64,000 bases of DNA from Thalassotalea_E sp964620605 (GTDB lineage: Bacteria; Pseudomonadota; Gammaproteobacteria; Enterobacterales; Alteromonadaceae). Within the stretch, counting starts at the first letter, position 1; every line of letters begins with the position of its first letter. Under the pieces are notes generated by a model, which worked only from the letters and a program-made list of their open reading frames with translations, was not told where the DNA came from and ran no database searches. Both the position numbers and the translations under genes were made by a program. This document shows positions 1 to 8,767 of the stretch, piece by piece. The stretch is from NCBI GenBank assembly GCA_964620605.1, contig CAZUHQ010000005.1, positions 19,663 through 83,662 on the forward strand, given 5' to 3'.

Positions 1-312
1 AAAAGTTTTGCCATTGAGTAGCCTGTCGATCCAGCGCTCAAAAACATCGCCAGAGCTCAAGCCACCGTTACGGATAAGCTTGATCAGCGAAAATTCACGA
101 AACTGGTTATAGTCAGTATTTAGGGCTATATGCTTAACTTCCGCCAAGGTTAGCCCAGAAGCGAATAAACTACTAATAATACTACCACCTGAAACGCCGA
201 CGATATTATCAAAGTCGATTTGATATTCTTCTAAGGCTTTTAAAATACCGACATGCGCAGGTAATCTGGTACCTCCGCCAGCAAAAATGGGAACTATCTT
301 CTTTTTTTCCAC
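1..312 (-). CDS. Patatin-like phospholipase, N-terminal part (cut by window edge)
   Basis: The frame opens with GTG at 312 after AAGGGA, and an in-frame stop lies just upstream. It runs off the window start, so only about 104 residues are visible. The N-terminus carries the patatin oxyanion motif GGGTR and the nucleophile elbow GVSGG, which in this family holds the catalytic Ser of a Ser-Asp dyad. The Asp (DGG/DGA motif) would lie in the missing part. Family members are cytoplasmic or membrane-associated lipid acyl hydrolases; the substrate cannot be told. It is divergent from the protease gene at 422. Confidence 0.8.
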   Translation of the reverse strand, partial: MEKKKIVPIFAGGGTRLPAHVGILKALEEYQIDFDNIVGVSGGSIISSLFASGLTLAEVKHIALNTDYNQFREFSLIKLIRNGGLSSGDVFERWIDRLLNGKTF

Positions 313-421
313 TGCGTTTCCCTTATTTTCAAACTAACTTATTGTTACCCTTGTTGTTATGATAAATAATAGTCAAAGCTGCGCAAATGTCGCAACATTA
401 ATTTTAAAAGGAAGAATTATT

Positions 422-1180
422 GTGCTGAAAAGCTTATTGCTGCTATTAGCGCTTACAGTGAATTTTTATAGTTATGCTGATTTAGTGAGCGCGGTTAAAA
501 AAATTAAACCATCGGTAGTTGGCATAGGTGTGTTCACGCCTACCGGGCGACCGCAAAATAAGCTAAGTGGTTCGGGTTTTGTGATTGGTAATGGTAAGTA
601 CGTGATCACTAATTATCATGTCGTGCCTGATGAGTTAGACCCGAGTTTATTACAGGAATTGGCGGTATTCGTTGGCTCTGGAAAAAATGCCAAGGTGAGA
701 AAGGCGCGGCTAATTGATGCTTCATCGCGTTATGATTTAGCCCTGTTGGCTATCGAAGGTACAGCACTACCTGCAATGAAATTAGCTAATAACGCGTTTA
801 TTGATGAAGGTAGTAAAGTGGCGTTTACCGGTTTTCCGATTGGCGCAGTATTAGGTTTATATCCGGTCACTCACAGGGGAATTATTGCCAGCATCACGCC
901 TACGATTGCTCCGGTTGCTGATAGTCGGCAAATCAATATTGCGATGTTAAAACGACTGCGCGACCCTTATTTAGTGTATCAATTGGATGCCACCGCCTAT
1001 CCAGGTAACAGCGGCAGTGCTTTATATCAAGCCAACAACGGTAAAGTGGTTGGGGTGATTAATAAGGTGTTTGTTCAAAAAACGAAAGAAGGCGTGATCA
1101 GCAACCCGAGTGGTATTACCTATGCGATCCCAGTGAAACACGTCATTGAATTATTAGAAAAAAACCATATTGCGTTTTAA
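422..1180 (+). CDS. Secreted trypsin-like serine protease without PDZ domain
   Basis: A 252-residue protein with the chymotrypsin/HtrA fold signature: His66 in TNYHVV, Asp105 in SRYDLALL and Ser197 in PGNSGSA form a complete catalytic triad. I chose GTG at 422 instead of ATG at 359. GTG follows AAGGAAG by about 7 bases and puts a hydrophobic signal peptide (residues 1-19, ending SYA) at the very N-terminus; the earlier ATG would add 21 polar residues in front. The protein ends soon after the protease domain, so it has no PDZ domain, unlike DegP or DegS. It probably acts in the periplasm or outside the cell; its substrate is unknown. It stands alone between divergent and convergent neighbours. 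Confidence 0.8.
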   Translation: MLKSLLLLLALTVNFYSYADLVSAVKKIKPSVVGIGVFTPTGRPQNKLSGSGFVIGNGKYVITNYHVVPDELDPSLLQELAVFVGSGKNAKVRKARLIDASSRYDLALLAIEGTALPAMKLANNAFIDEGSKVAFTGFPIGAVLGLYPVTHRGIIASITPTIAPVADSRQINIAMLKRLRDPYLVYQLDATAYPGNSGSALYQANNGKVVGVINKVFVQKTKEGVISNPSGITYAIPVKHVIELLEKNHIAF

Positions 1181-1216
1181 CAGTATGGCTTTTAGGCGTT
1201 AGTGATAAAAAGGGGG

Positions 1217-2224
1217 TTAGGTCTGATAAAAGCTCTTATACCAGTCAACAAAATGTTTCGCCCCTTGGACAACCTCCATGGAAGGCTTATAGCCTGTTAC
1301 TTTGAATAAGTCGTCAACATCGGCATAAGTTTGGTAAACATCGCCAGGCTGCATTGGCATTAAATTTTTCTTTGCGTTGATGCCAAGTGAATGTTCAAGT
1401 GCTTCAATAAAGTCTAGCAATTTTACTGGGTTACCATTGCCAATATTAAAAATTTTATAAGGCGCAGAGCTATTGGCGGCTGAGCCAGTTTCCACTTGCC
1501 ACTGAGTATCTTTTTGCGGAATAATATTCTGAATGCGAATAATACCTTCGACTATATCGTCAATATAAGTGAAATCACGACGCATATCGCCCTGGTTGTA
1601 GACGTCGATGGCCTTGCCTTCAATGATGGCCTTGGTAAATTTAAACAGCGCCATATCTGGTCTACCCCAAGGGCCATAGACGGTAAAAAAGCGTAAACCT
1701 GTGGTCGGTATATCATACAAATGTGAGTAAGTATGTGACATTAATTCATTCGATTTTTTGGTCGCCGCATAGAGCGATATCGGATGATCGACTGTATCAG
1801 AAGTGGCAAATGGCGTTTTATTATTTAGACCGTAAACTGAGCTGGATGAGGCATAGACCAGATGTTCAACATCGGTGTGACGACAACCTTCCAAAATGGT
1901 TAAGTGGCCGACTAAATTGGCATCGGCGTAAGCCATAGGGTTATCGATGGAATAACGCACCCCGGCTTGTGCTGCCAGGTGTATCACACGGTTAAATTTT
2001 TCTCTGGCAAAAAGCTCGGCAATGCCCGTTCTGTCTGCCAGATCCAGCTTTCTAAAACTGAAATTACTGAAATCACTTAGTTCGCTCAACCGTGCCTGTT
2101 TAAGATTGACATCATAGTAATCATTGAGGTTATCAATGCCAATTACCCTATGGCCTTGTTGACACAGCCTTTGCGCGACATGAAAGCCGATAAAGCCTGC
2201 CGCGCCGGTCACTAAGTATTTCAT
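1217..2224 (-). CDS. UDP-glucuronate 4-epimerase family (extended SDR)
   Basis: A 335-residue NAD-dependent nucleotide-sugar epimerase. It has the N-terminal Rossmann motif GAAGFIG (residues 7-13), the catalytic YxxxK pair in SLYAATKK, and the usual family length. The N-terminal stretch with DNLNDYYD is typical of the UDP-glucuronate 4-epimerase branch, so the likely reaction is UDP-GlcA to UDP-GalA. The start codon overlaps the stop of the UDP-glucose dehydrogenase gene by one base (TAATG), which implies translational coupling and a two-step route UDP-Glc to UDP-GlcA to UDP-GalA for surface polysaccharide. The exact sugar specificity is inferred. Confidence 0.85.
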   Translation of the reverse strand: MKYLVTGAAGFIGFHVAQRLCQQGHRVIGIDNLNDYYDVNLKQARLSELSDFSNFSFRKLDLADRTGIAELFAREKFNRVIHLAAQAGVRYSIDNPMAYADANLVGHLTILEGCRHTDVEHLVYASSSSVYGLNNKTPFATSDTVDHPISLYAATKKSNELMSHTYSHLYDIPTTGLRFFTVYGPWGRPDMALFKFTKAIIEGKAIDVYNQGDMRRDFTYIDDIVEGIIRIQNIIPQKDTQWQVETGSAANSSAPYKIFNIGNGNPVKLLDFIEALEHSLGINAKKNLMPMQPGDVYQTYADVDDLFKVTGYKPSMEVVQGAKHFVDWYKSFYQT

Positions 2225-3567
2225 TAGCTTGCCTTTTGCACGCTGTCACCACGGCCAATAGCATAATAGGCAAAACCACGTGCTTTTAACAATTGTGGAT
2301 CATAGAGGTTTCGGCCATCAACAATCAATCTATGATTCAGTGAATTTGCAATTAGCTCAAAATCCGGTGCCCTAAATTGGCTCCATTCGGTACAAACCAC
2401 TAGGGCATCAGCATTTTTCAGTGCCGATTCCTTAGTGCCGACTAACGCGAGATCGTCCCTAGTGCCAAAGATGCGCTGACATTCTTCCATCGCTTCCGGA
2501 TCATAGGCCTGTACTTTTGCGCCTGCCTGCCATAGTGCCTCCATCAGTACTATGGAAGAAGCTTCACGCATATCATCGGTTTGCGGTTTAAACGACAAAC
2601 CCCAAATGGCAATGGTTTTGCCTGCTAGCTCGCCATTAAAATGCTTACTTAAATTGGTGAACAGCTTTTGTTTTTGGCGATAGTTAACCGACTCAACCGC
2701 TTCTAATAATGCTGGCTGATAATCAATACCGTTAGCGGTGCGAATGAGAGCTTGTACATCTTTTGGAAAACAGGAGCCGCCATAACCACAACCAGGGTAG
2801 ATAAATTGATAACCAATGCGAGAGTCTGAGCCTATGCCATGGCGCACCGCTTCGATATCGGCACCTAAAAGCTCTGCCAGGTTTGACATTTCATTCATAA
2901 ATGAAATCTTGGTGGCCAACATGCAGTTCGCGGCATATTTGGTTAGTTCGGCCGAGCGAACATCCATAAAGATCATTCGATCGTGATTGCGATTAAACGG
3001 CGCATAAAGCTCATGCATCAGGGCACGAGATTTTTCGTTTTCCGTGCCGACGACAATGCGATCCGGTTTCATGCAATCGCTAACTGCGGCGCCTTCTTTT
3101 AAAAATTCTGGATTAGAAACGACATCAAAATTAATGTCTGCATTTCTGGCTGCCAGTACTTGTGCAACTTTCGCTGACACTTTATCGGCGGTACCAACTG
3201 GTACTGTTGACTTGTCGATGATAACTTTTTCATCTGTCATATAGGTGGCAATAGTTTCTGCAACCGCTAAAACATATTTAAGATCGGCTGAACCATCTTC
3301 ATCCGGTGGCGTGCCAACCGCAATAAATTGCATGGTGCCGTGTTCGACCCCTTGCTTGGCATCGGTGGTGAAATGCAGCTGACCGTTTTGATAAGTTTCT
3401 TCAACTAGCGGTGTTAACCCGGGTTCATAGATAGGGATGATGCCTTTTTTTAGGTTGGCTATTTTAGTTTCATCGATGTCGACACACATTACATCGTGAC
3501 CAACGGAAGCTAAAACGGCTGCTTGTACCAGGCCGACATAGCCGATACCAAATACTGTAACTTTCAT
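2224..3567 (-). CDS. ugd: UDP-glucose 6-dehydrogenase
   Basis: A 447-residue protein that oxidises UDP-glucose to UDP-glucuronate with two NAD+. The N-terminus has the dinucleotide motif GIGYVG (residues 7-12). The catalytic Cys lies in GCGYGGSCFPKD, and the C-terminal UDP-binding domain includes WGLSFKPQTDDMREA. The length matches the family. It is coupled to the downstream epimerase by a one-base overlap and lies 82 bases after yibQ on the same strand, so it may be read from the gpmM-envC-yibQ transcript or from its own promoter. It supplies precursor for polysaccharide; an export module lies at the far end of the window (57113-61000). Confidence 0.93.
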   Translation of the reverse strand: MKVTVFGIGYVGLVQAAVLASVGHDVMCVDIDETKIANLKKGIIPIYEPGLTPLVEETYQNGQLHFTTDAKQGVEHGTMQFIAVGTPPDEDGSADLKYVLAVAETIATYMTDEKVIIDKSTVPVGTADKVSAKVAQVLAARNADINFDVVSNPEFLKEGAAVSDCMKPDRIVVGTENEKSRALMHELYAPFNRNHDRMIFMDVRSAELTKYAANCMLATKISFMNEMSNLAELLGADIEAVRHGIGSDSRIGYQFIYPGCGYGGSCFPKDVQALIRTANGIDYQPALLEAVESVNYRQKQKLFTNLSKHFNGELAGKTIAIWGLSFKPQTDDMREASSIVLMEALWQAGAKVQAYDPEAMEECQRIFGTRDDLALVGTKESALKNADALVVCTEWSQFRAPDFELIANSLNHRLIVDGRNLYDPQLLKARGFAYYAIGRGDSVQKAS

Positions 3568-3649
3568 ATGAACTCTTTCTTAAAGACGAATGGCGGCATT
3601 TTACTGGGTATTATGCATGCCCGCAACGGATGTCAGTTAAATGCCTAAT

Positions 3650-4507
3650 TTATTCTGCCGGTGTCGATTTTTCAATTGTGGGGTAAACGGGTAATAATTC
3701 AGAAACACCCACTAAGTCAATATCATGCATTGCCAACTGGGGTAATAAGTAACTGAGCACCTGTATTGTCTCTGGGTGTGGGTGCGCAATGGCGACCACG
3801 CGTTTATATTTTTTCGCCTGCGTAATGAGTTGGGCAAATTGACCGCTGATATAACTTTCGCTCAGCTCATTATCTAAAAACAAATGTCGGCTTAAGTTTG
3901 GCACGCCAAAGTGACGGGCCAGTCTACGTGCCTTGCTATGATTAGTGGTAACGCTATCGATAAAAATCAGCTGATGATCTCTTAAGTAGCGCATCGTCCA
4001 GACCATAGGTGAGTATAACTGGGTAAGCTTGCTACCCATGTGATTGTTAATGCCGATGGCAAAAGGGATTTCATCGAACGATGCTTGCAAACTTGCCCTG
4101 ATAGCCTGCTCATCCATACTGGAAATTAATGCCCCTGGGCCTAGTTTTTTGCCGTTTTCCGCCTCCATTGGAATATGGAGAATGACATCTTTATCTGCCT
4201 GGTTCGCCCGCTGCGCCAATGCCAGGCCAAACGGCGTGTGGGGCAAGATGGCATAAGTTAAGGCGCCGGGTAAATTAAGCGCGGCTTCGTCGGTTGTTCG
4301 ATAGCCAATATCATCGATAATAATGGCAACCTTTGCATGTTCAGCATGGCAATTGGTCGAAAAATATAAGGCAAATAAAATAACGAAAAAACGCAAAATA
4401 AGTTCAGCTATTATTTTTAGATAAATGAATAGATTAGCAGCTAGCTTTGGTGAAATCGAGTACAAACTGCTTGTCAGGAAATTAATAGCTATTACACTTA
4501 GCGACAC
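3650..4507 (-). CDS. yibQ: Divergent polysaccharide deacetylase family protein YibQ
   Basis: This protein of the YibQ/DUF610 family (a divergent NodB-like fold) has IIIDDIGY near the start of the mature part and IAHPHPETI near the end. These resemble the metal-binding DD and His motifs of carbohydrate deacetylases. It is probably periplasmic: a hydrophobic stretch ending NCHA (residues 39-55) looks like a signal peptide. The GTG at 4507 overlaps the envC stop by 10 bases and would place 37 residues before the signal. A TTG at 4396 gives a cleaner signal peptide, but neither has a clear ribosome site, so the start is uncertain. Location next to envC is conserved in gammaproteobacteria; the biochemical role is unsettled. 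Confidence 0.85.
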   Translation of the reverse strand: MSLSVIAINFLTSSLYSISPKLAANLFIYLKIIAELILRFFVILFALYFSTNCHAEHAKVAIIIDDIGYRTTDEAALNLPGALTYAILPHTPFGLALAQRANQADKDVILHIPMEAENGKKLGPGALISSMDEQAIRASLQASFDEIPFAIGINNHMGSKLTQLYSPMVWTMRYLRDHQLIFIDSVTTNHSKARRLARHFGVPNLSRHLFLDNELSESYISGQFAQLITQAKKYKRVVAIAHPHPETIQVLSYLLPQLAMHDIDLVGVSELLPVYPTIEKSTPAE

Positions 4508-5670
4508 CAGCGCTTAGGGTTCACTGCCTGGCCGTTATGGCGAATTTCAAAGTATAGGGCGGATTGGCTTTGTCCGCCACTTTGTCCGACCAGAGCGATT
4601 GGCTCGCCGGTTTCTACTCGATCGCCAACCGATTTCAACAAGGCCTGATTATGGCCATATAAGCTCATATAGCCTTCGCCGTGATCGACCACAGTCACTA
4701 AACCATAGCCTTTAAGCCAGTCAGAAAATAAGATGGTGCCATTATGGATAGTTTTTACCTCCCGACCAACGGGTGCTGACAGCAATACCCCTTTCCATTT
4801 TAAGTAATCCTGCTTGCGAGAGCCAAAGCTTCGGGTGATTTTTCCCTTTACCGGCCAGGATAGTTTGCGTTTTAATTTGCTTAAACCATTGAGGTCGACT
4901 TCCTGCTTACTCAAGCGGGCAATACGGGCTAACGCTTCGGTTAATTCAGCTTCTTCAGTTTGCAGTTTTTCCAGGCGCTGTTTGGAACTCAGCAGTTGCT
5001 GATTAAGTTTGGCGACTGTTTGTTTTCTTTGATGGGTGCTGTTTTCTAATGTCGCTTTTTGTTTGAGTTGTTGAGCCTGTAATTGCTCTAATTGCCTGGC
5101 TTGTTGTTGCTGTTCATTCGTTACTGCGATGACTTTTTTGATGGTTTGTTGATAGTTGTCAATCTCGCTAATTCGCGCTTTATTTAAGTATTGATAATAG
5201 CTGATGGTGCGTTGTACTTTGCCTGGCTCTTGTTGATTTAATAATAACTTCAAATAGTCATGGTGGCCGGTGGAATAGGCGGCTCTGAGTTGTTTCGCTA
5301 AAATACTCTCCTGGCGTTTTTGCTCTGTGGTCAGCTGTTGTTTTTCCTTGGCAAGCCTGCTTAGAGTGTGTTCGGCCTTGGTCAAAGAGTTATTGGTGCT
5401 GTTGAGAGCCTTACTGGCGCTAGCAATAGCCAGCTCGTCATTTTTAAGTTGATTCAGTAACTTTTGACGTTTGGCGTCTACTTGCTTGATTGTGGTTTTT
5501 TGTTCACTGATCGCTTGTTTGACTTGCTTAAGCTTATCGTCTGCAGTTTCTTGTCCGTGGCTTTTGTTCGAAAAACTGATGATAGCCAACAAGCTGCAAA
5601 TAAAAAAAACTAGCGTTAGCGGCATAGCTGCTAATGCTAATTTTTTCTTCAGATAGCCAAAGTGATTCAT
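4498..5670 (-). CDS. envC: Murein hydrolase activator EnvC
   Basis: A 390-residue periplasmic protein with an N-terminal signal/anchor (about residues 12-33), long coiled coils (about 40-250, rich in Gln, Lys and Leu) and a C-terminal LytM (M23) domain. The LytM zinc site is broken. The first metal motif reads WKGVLLSA instead of the HxxxD form, and the final HxH is replaced by LYFEIR. Loss of catalysis is the hallmark of EnvC, which activates amidases at the division septum instead of cutting peptidoglycan. I prefer ATG at 5670 over TTG at 5718, which sits one or two bases after GGAG and overlaps gpmM. Its E. coli partner AmiB is at 30380. Confidence 0.92.
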   Translation of the reverse strand: MNHFGYLKKKLALAAMPLTLVFFICSLLAIISFSNKSHGQETADDKLKQVKQAISEQKTTIKQVDAKRQKLLNQLKNDELAIASASKALNSTNNSLTKAEHTLSRLAKEKQQLTTEQKRQESILAKQLRAAYSTGHHDYLKLLLNQQEPGKVQRTISYYQYLNKARISEIDNYQQTIKKVIAVTNEQQQQARQLEQLQAQQLKQKATLENSTHQRKQTVAKLNQQLLSSKQRLEKLQTEEAELTEALARIARLSKQEVDLNGLSKLKRKLSWPVKGKITRSFGSRKQDYLKWKGVLLSAPVGREVKTIHNGTILFSDWLKGYGLVTVVDHGEGYMSLYGHNQALLKSVGDRVETGEPIALVGQSGGQSQSALYFEIRHNGQAVNPKRWCR

Positions 5671-5707
5671 TGTTATTATTGTCGAGTGATGATGAAAACC
5701 GACGTTA

Positions 5708-7252
5708 TTATGAATCAAGCTCCATTAAATTAGAACCTGTCATTTCGTCAGGTTGTGGCAAGCTCATCAAATTTAAGATAGTCGGAGAAATATCACTTAA
5801 CGCGCCAGTTGCTGCTGGCGTTGCTTTACGGCCAAAATAAATGAGGGGTACCGGCTCGCAGGTATGGGCGGTATGTGCCTGGCCGGATTGATTATCGACC
5901 ATCTGCTCGGCATTGCCGTGGTCGGCAGTGATCAAGCACTCGCCGCCGCTTTGTTTCAATGCATCAATCACACGACCTATACTGTGATCGACCGCTTCAC
6001 AAGCTTTGACTGCGGCGTCAAATTTGCCGGTATGGCCGACCATATCGCCATTTGGGTAGTTGCAAACGATAAAGTCATAATCACCGCTGGTAATGGCTTC
6101 AACCAGCTTGTCGGTTAGTAAGGTCGAATTCATTTCTGGCTGTAAGTCGTAAGTGGCGACCTGGGGTGATGGTATTAAAATTCGCTGTTCGCCTTTGAAA
6201 GTATCTTCCTTGCCGCCACTAAAGAAGAAGGTGACATGGGCGTATTTTTCGGTTTCCGAAATGCGCAATTGGGTTTTGTTATGTTTCTCCAGCCACTCGC
6301 CCAAAACATTGTTTAACGGTGCTGGCGGGAAGGCACAGCTGGTGTTGATATCGGCGGCGTATTCCGTCAGCATGACAAAATCAGCTAATTTTGGTGTTGC
6401 TTTACGAGTAAAGCCGGAAAAATCAGCGTCGACAAAACTGCGAGTGAATTGACGTGCCCGGTCAGCGCGAAAATTCATAAAAATCACACTGTCGCCATCT
6501 GCCATTTTTATGGTGTTTCCGTTAGCGTCTGTGAGCGCTGATGCCTTGACGAATTCGTCATTTTCATCGCGGGCATACGCGGCATGTAGAGCATCCACGG
6601 CATTATCAAACTGAAACTCACTAATTCCGCTAGTCATCAAATCATAGGCTGCTTCAACTCGCTCCCAGCGCTGATCTCTGTCCATTGCATAGTAACGGCC
6701 AACTATCGAGGCAATTTGACCACAACCAAGTTCGGCAAACTTTTGCTGTGCTTTAATTAATGAAGCTTCGGCGCTTCTTGGTGGCGTATCGCGACCATCT
6801 AAAAAGGCATGCAAATAGACTTTTTTTGCACCGCGTTGCTGAGCCAGTTCTATCATAGCAAAAATATGATCTTCGTGACTGTGAACACCACCTGGCGACA
6901 TCAGGCCGCAAATATGTATTGCTTTATCAGTGGCAACCGCTTTATCCACCGCCTGACATAACGCCGGATTATGGTAAAACTCCTGATCTTCAATCGCTTT
7001 AGTGATGCGGGTAAAATCCTGGTAAACAATACGTCCGGCGCCCAAGTTAACATGACCAACTTCTGAATTACCCATTTGTCCGTCGGGGAGGCCTACTGCC
7101 CTGCCGGAAGTGTGAATCAGCATATTGGGGAGATTAGCGGTTAAATCGTCCAGCACTGGCGTGTTGGCGTGATAGATGGCATTGGCTTTTGTATTTTTAC
7201 TATAGCCCCAGCCATCTAAGATAATCAGCACAGTTGGTTTTTTCTTCGACAT
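5708..7252 (-). CDS. gpmI: 2,3-bisphosphoglycerate-independent phosphoglycerate mutase
   Basis: A 514-residue glycolytic enzyme that interconverts 3- and 2-phosphoglycerate using two Mn2+ ions. The N-terminal metal motif is ILDGWGYS, the phosphorylated Ser lies in MGNSEVGH, and the second metal cluster is in TADHGNAEQM. The length is that of E. coli GpmM. It is the first gene of a leftward run gpmI-envC-yibQ, an arrangement kept across gammaproteobacteria, and is divergent from the yibN-grxC-secB-gpsA run. Confidence 0.96.
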   Translation of the reverse strand: MSKKKPTVLIILDGWGYSKNTKANAIYHANTPVLDDLTANLPNMLIHTSGRAVGLPDGQMGNSEVGHVNLGAGRIVYQDFTRITKAIEDQEFYHNPALCQAVDKAVATDKAIHICGLMSPGGVHSHEDHIFAMIELAQQRGAKKVYLHAFLDGRDTPPRSAEASLIKAQQKFAELGCGQIASIVGRYYAMDRDQRWERVEAAYDLMTSGISEFQFDNAVDALHAAYARDENDEFVKASALTDANGNTIKMADGDSVIFMNFRADRARQFTRSFVDADFSGFTRKATPKLADFVMLTEYAADINTSCAFPPAPLNNVLGEWLEKHNKTQLRISETEKYAHVTFFFSGGKEDTFKGEQRILIPSPQVATYDLQPEMNSTLLTDKLVEAITSGDYDFIVCNYPNGDMVGHTGKFDAAVKACEAVDHSIGRVIDALKQSGGECLITADHGNAEQMVDNQSGQAHTAHTCEPVPLIYFGRKATPAATGALSDISPTILNLMSLPQPDEMTGSNLMELDS

Positions 7253-7473
7253 ACCACTTCCAATATAAGTTTTAAAATCAAGCGTTAATAATCCTGCATT
7301 ATATCAAGTGAGTTAAGGAATTGCTTTATCCTTGCTAGACAAAATTGTTCTATTGAAATAGCGAATTTGGCCTGATCTCAAGTGCTAATAGAAATATCGG
7401 ATTTATTCTGTAAATAAAAGGCACTGGCCTGTATACTGTCGGCAAATTTTTGTTGGTATTTATTGAAATATAT

Positions 7474-7902
7474 ATGGAACAATTTACTGAGTTTTTAGCT
7501 AACCATCCTGTGTTGGCTGCTGCCTGGGTTGGTATCTTTATCGCGATTATCGTTACTAGCATTAAAATCAAGCTATCGCCAATCAAGCAATTAAGTCCGC
7601 AGGAATTAACTTTTGCCGTTAACCGGGAAGATGGCGTAGTGTTGGATATGCGCACTGAAAAAGAGTTTAAAGCGGCGCATATCATCGATGCAAAACATAT
7701 CTCTAAGGGAAAGATTGACAATAATGACTTTGCTGCTCTTGAAAAGCACAAAGACAAACCCATTATAGTCGTATGTACTGCTGGTATCACCGCCGCAAAA
7801 GTCGCAGAACAGCTTTTTAAGGCTGGCTTTAAACAAGCAAGTTTATTAAAAGGTGGCATGAATGCCTGGACGGGCGCGGGTTTACCTGTAGTTAAAAAAT
7901 AG
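7474..7902 (+). CDS. yibN: Membrane-anchored rhodanese-like protein YibN
   Basis: A 142-residue protein with one N-terminal membrane helix (about residues 11-32) and a single rhodanese domain. The active-site Cys lies in VVCTAGITAAKV. ATG at 7474 matches the usual YibN N-terminus (MEQFTEFLANHP); an in-frame TTG-type start at 7450 would add eight residues without support. Rhodaneses transfer sulfur or act as persulfide carriers, and the physiological acceptor is unknown. It begins the rightward run yibN-grxC-secB-gpsA. Confidence 0.9.
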   Translation: MEQFTEFLANHPVLAAAWVGIFIAIIVTSIKIKLSPIKQLSPQELTFAVNREDGVVLDMRTEKEFKAAHIIDAKHISKGKIDNNDFAALEKHKDKPIIVVCTAGITAAKVAEQLFKAGFKQASLLKGGMNAWTGAGLPVVKK

Positions 7903-7924
7903 GCTAGATAGTAATAGGTCAAAA

Positions 7925-8185
7925 ATGGCAGTAGAAATTTATAGTAAAATGACGTGTGGTTTTTGTATGAGAGCAAAAATGCTACTCAAACAAAAAGGCG
8001 TTAATTTTAAAGAAATTGATATAGGTATGGAACCTGAGTTACGTGAACAAATGATTGAACGTAGTAACGGTGGATATACTGTGCCGCAAATTTTTATCCA
8101 TGGCCAGCACATAGGTGGCTGCGATGAGTTATATGCCCTGCATTATCAGAATAAACTTGACTCAATACTAGCGGAAACGACGTGA
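7925..8185 (+). CDS. grxC: Glutaredoxin 3 (GrxC)
   Basis: An 86-residue glutaredoxin with the active site CGFC near residues 11-14, the TVP cis-proline motif (GGYTVPQIFI) and the GG of the glutathione site (HIGGCDEL). E. coli Grx3 has CPYC, so this is a variant redox motif but still dithiol. It reduces disulfides with glutathione in the cytoplasm. It lies 22 bases after yibN and about 70 before secB, the conserved order. Confidence 0.93.
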   Translation: MAVEIYSKMTCGFCMRAKMLLKQKGVNFKEIDIGMEPELREQMIERSNGGYTVPQIFIHGQHIGGCDELYALHYQNKLDSILAETT

Positions 8186-8254
8186 TTGGTCTGCCCGATC
8201 ACTTATTTAAAAATTAAAATTTACATGCAAAACGCATAGCAATAGGAAGATAAA

Positions 8255-8764
8255 ATGGCTGACGAAAATCAAAACAGTGCAGAAGCAAACGCAGAACAAG
8301 CAGGACCACAATTTGCGATTCAACGTGTTTATACCAAAGATATTTCTTTTGAAACACCTAATTCACCAGCGATTTTTCAAAAAGAATGGAAGCCGGAAAT
8401 CAAGTTAGATTTAGATACTCGCTCAGCCAAGTTAGCGGAAAATGCTTATGAAGTTGTGTTAGCGTTAACAGTAACAGCAGAAGTTGAAGGCCAAACGGCA
8501 TTTTTAGCTGAAGTACAACAAGCGGGTATTTTCACTATCGGTAATTTACCTGAAGCGCAACTTGCACATACTATTGGCGCATTTTGTCCTTCAACTTTAT
8601 TCCCTTATGCCCGTGAATCTGTTGCGAGTTTAGTTAACCGTGGTTCATTTCCGCAAATCAATTTAGCGCCAGTGAACTTTGATGCCCTGTTTACTTCATA
8701 TATGCAGCAGCGTGCCAAAGAACAGGCTGACACTCAAGCACCGGCAAGCACAGAAACACACTAA
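8255..8764 (+). CDS. secB: Protein-export chaperone SecB
   Basis: A 169-residue SecB. It keeps preproteins unfolded and hands them to SecA. Typical stretches are visible, including FAIQRVYTKDISFE at the start of the fold and CPSTLFPYARE in the middle. The acidic, Ala/Gln-rich tail and N-terminus are normal for the family. The ATG at 8255 follows AGGAAGA. gpsA starts three bases after the stop codon. Confidence 0.96.
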   Translation: MADENQNSAEANAEQAGPQFAIQRVYTKDISFETPNSPAIFQKEWKPEIKLDLDTRSAKLAENAYEVVLALTVTAEVEGQTAFLAEVQQAGIFTIGNLPEAQLAHTIGAFCPSTLFPYARESVASLVNRGSFPQINLAPVNFDALFTSYMQQRAKEQADTQAPASTETH

Positions 8765-8767
8765 TTT

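Noticed and set aside
1217..3567. ugd and epimerase as part of a transferred capsule island
   Set aside because: No mobile genes, repeats or composition shift seen; only two genes on the same strand as the conserved envC run.
7350..7976. A 208-codon open frame on the minus strand across yibN
   Set aside because: It is antisense to a well-supported rhodanese gene; the translation has no family motif and its start lacks a ribosome site.
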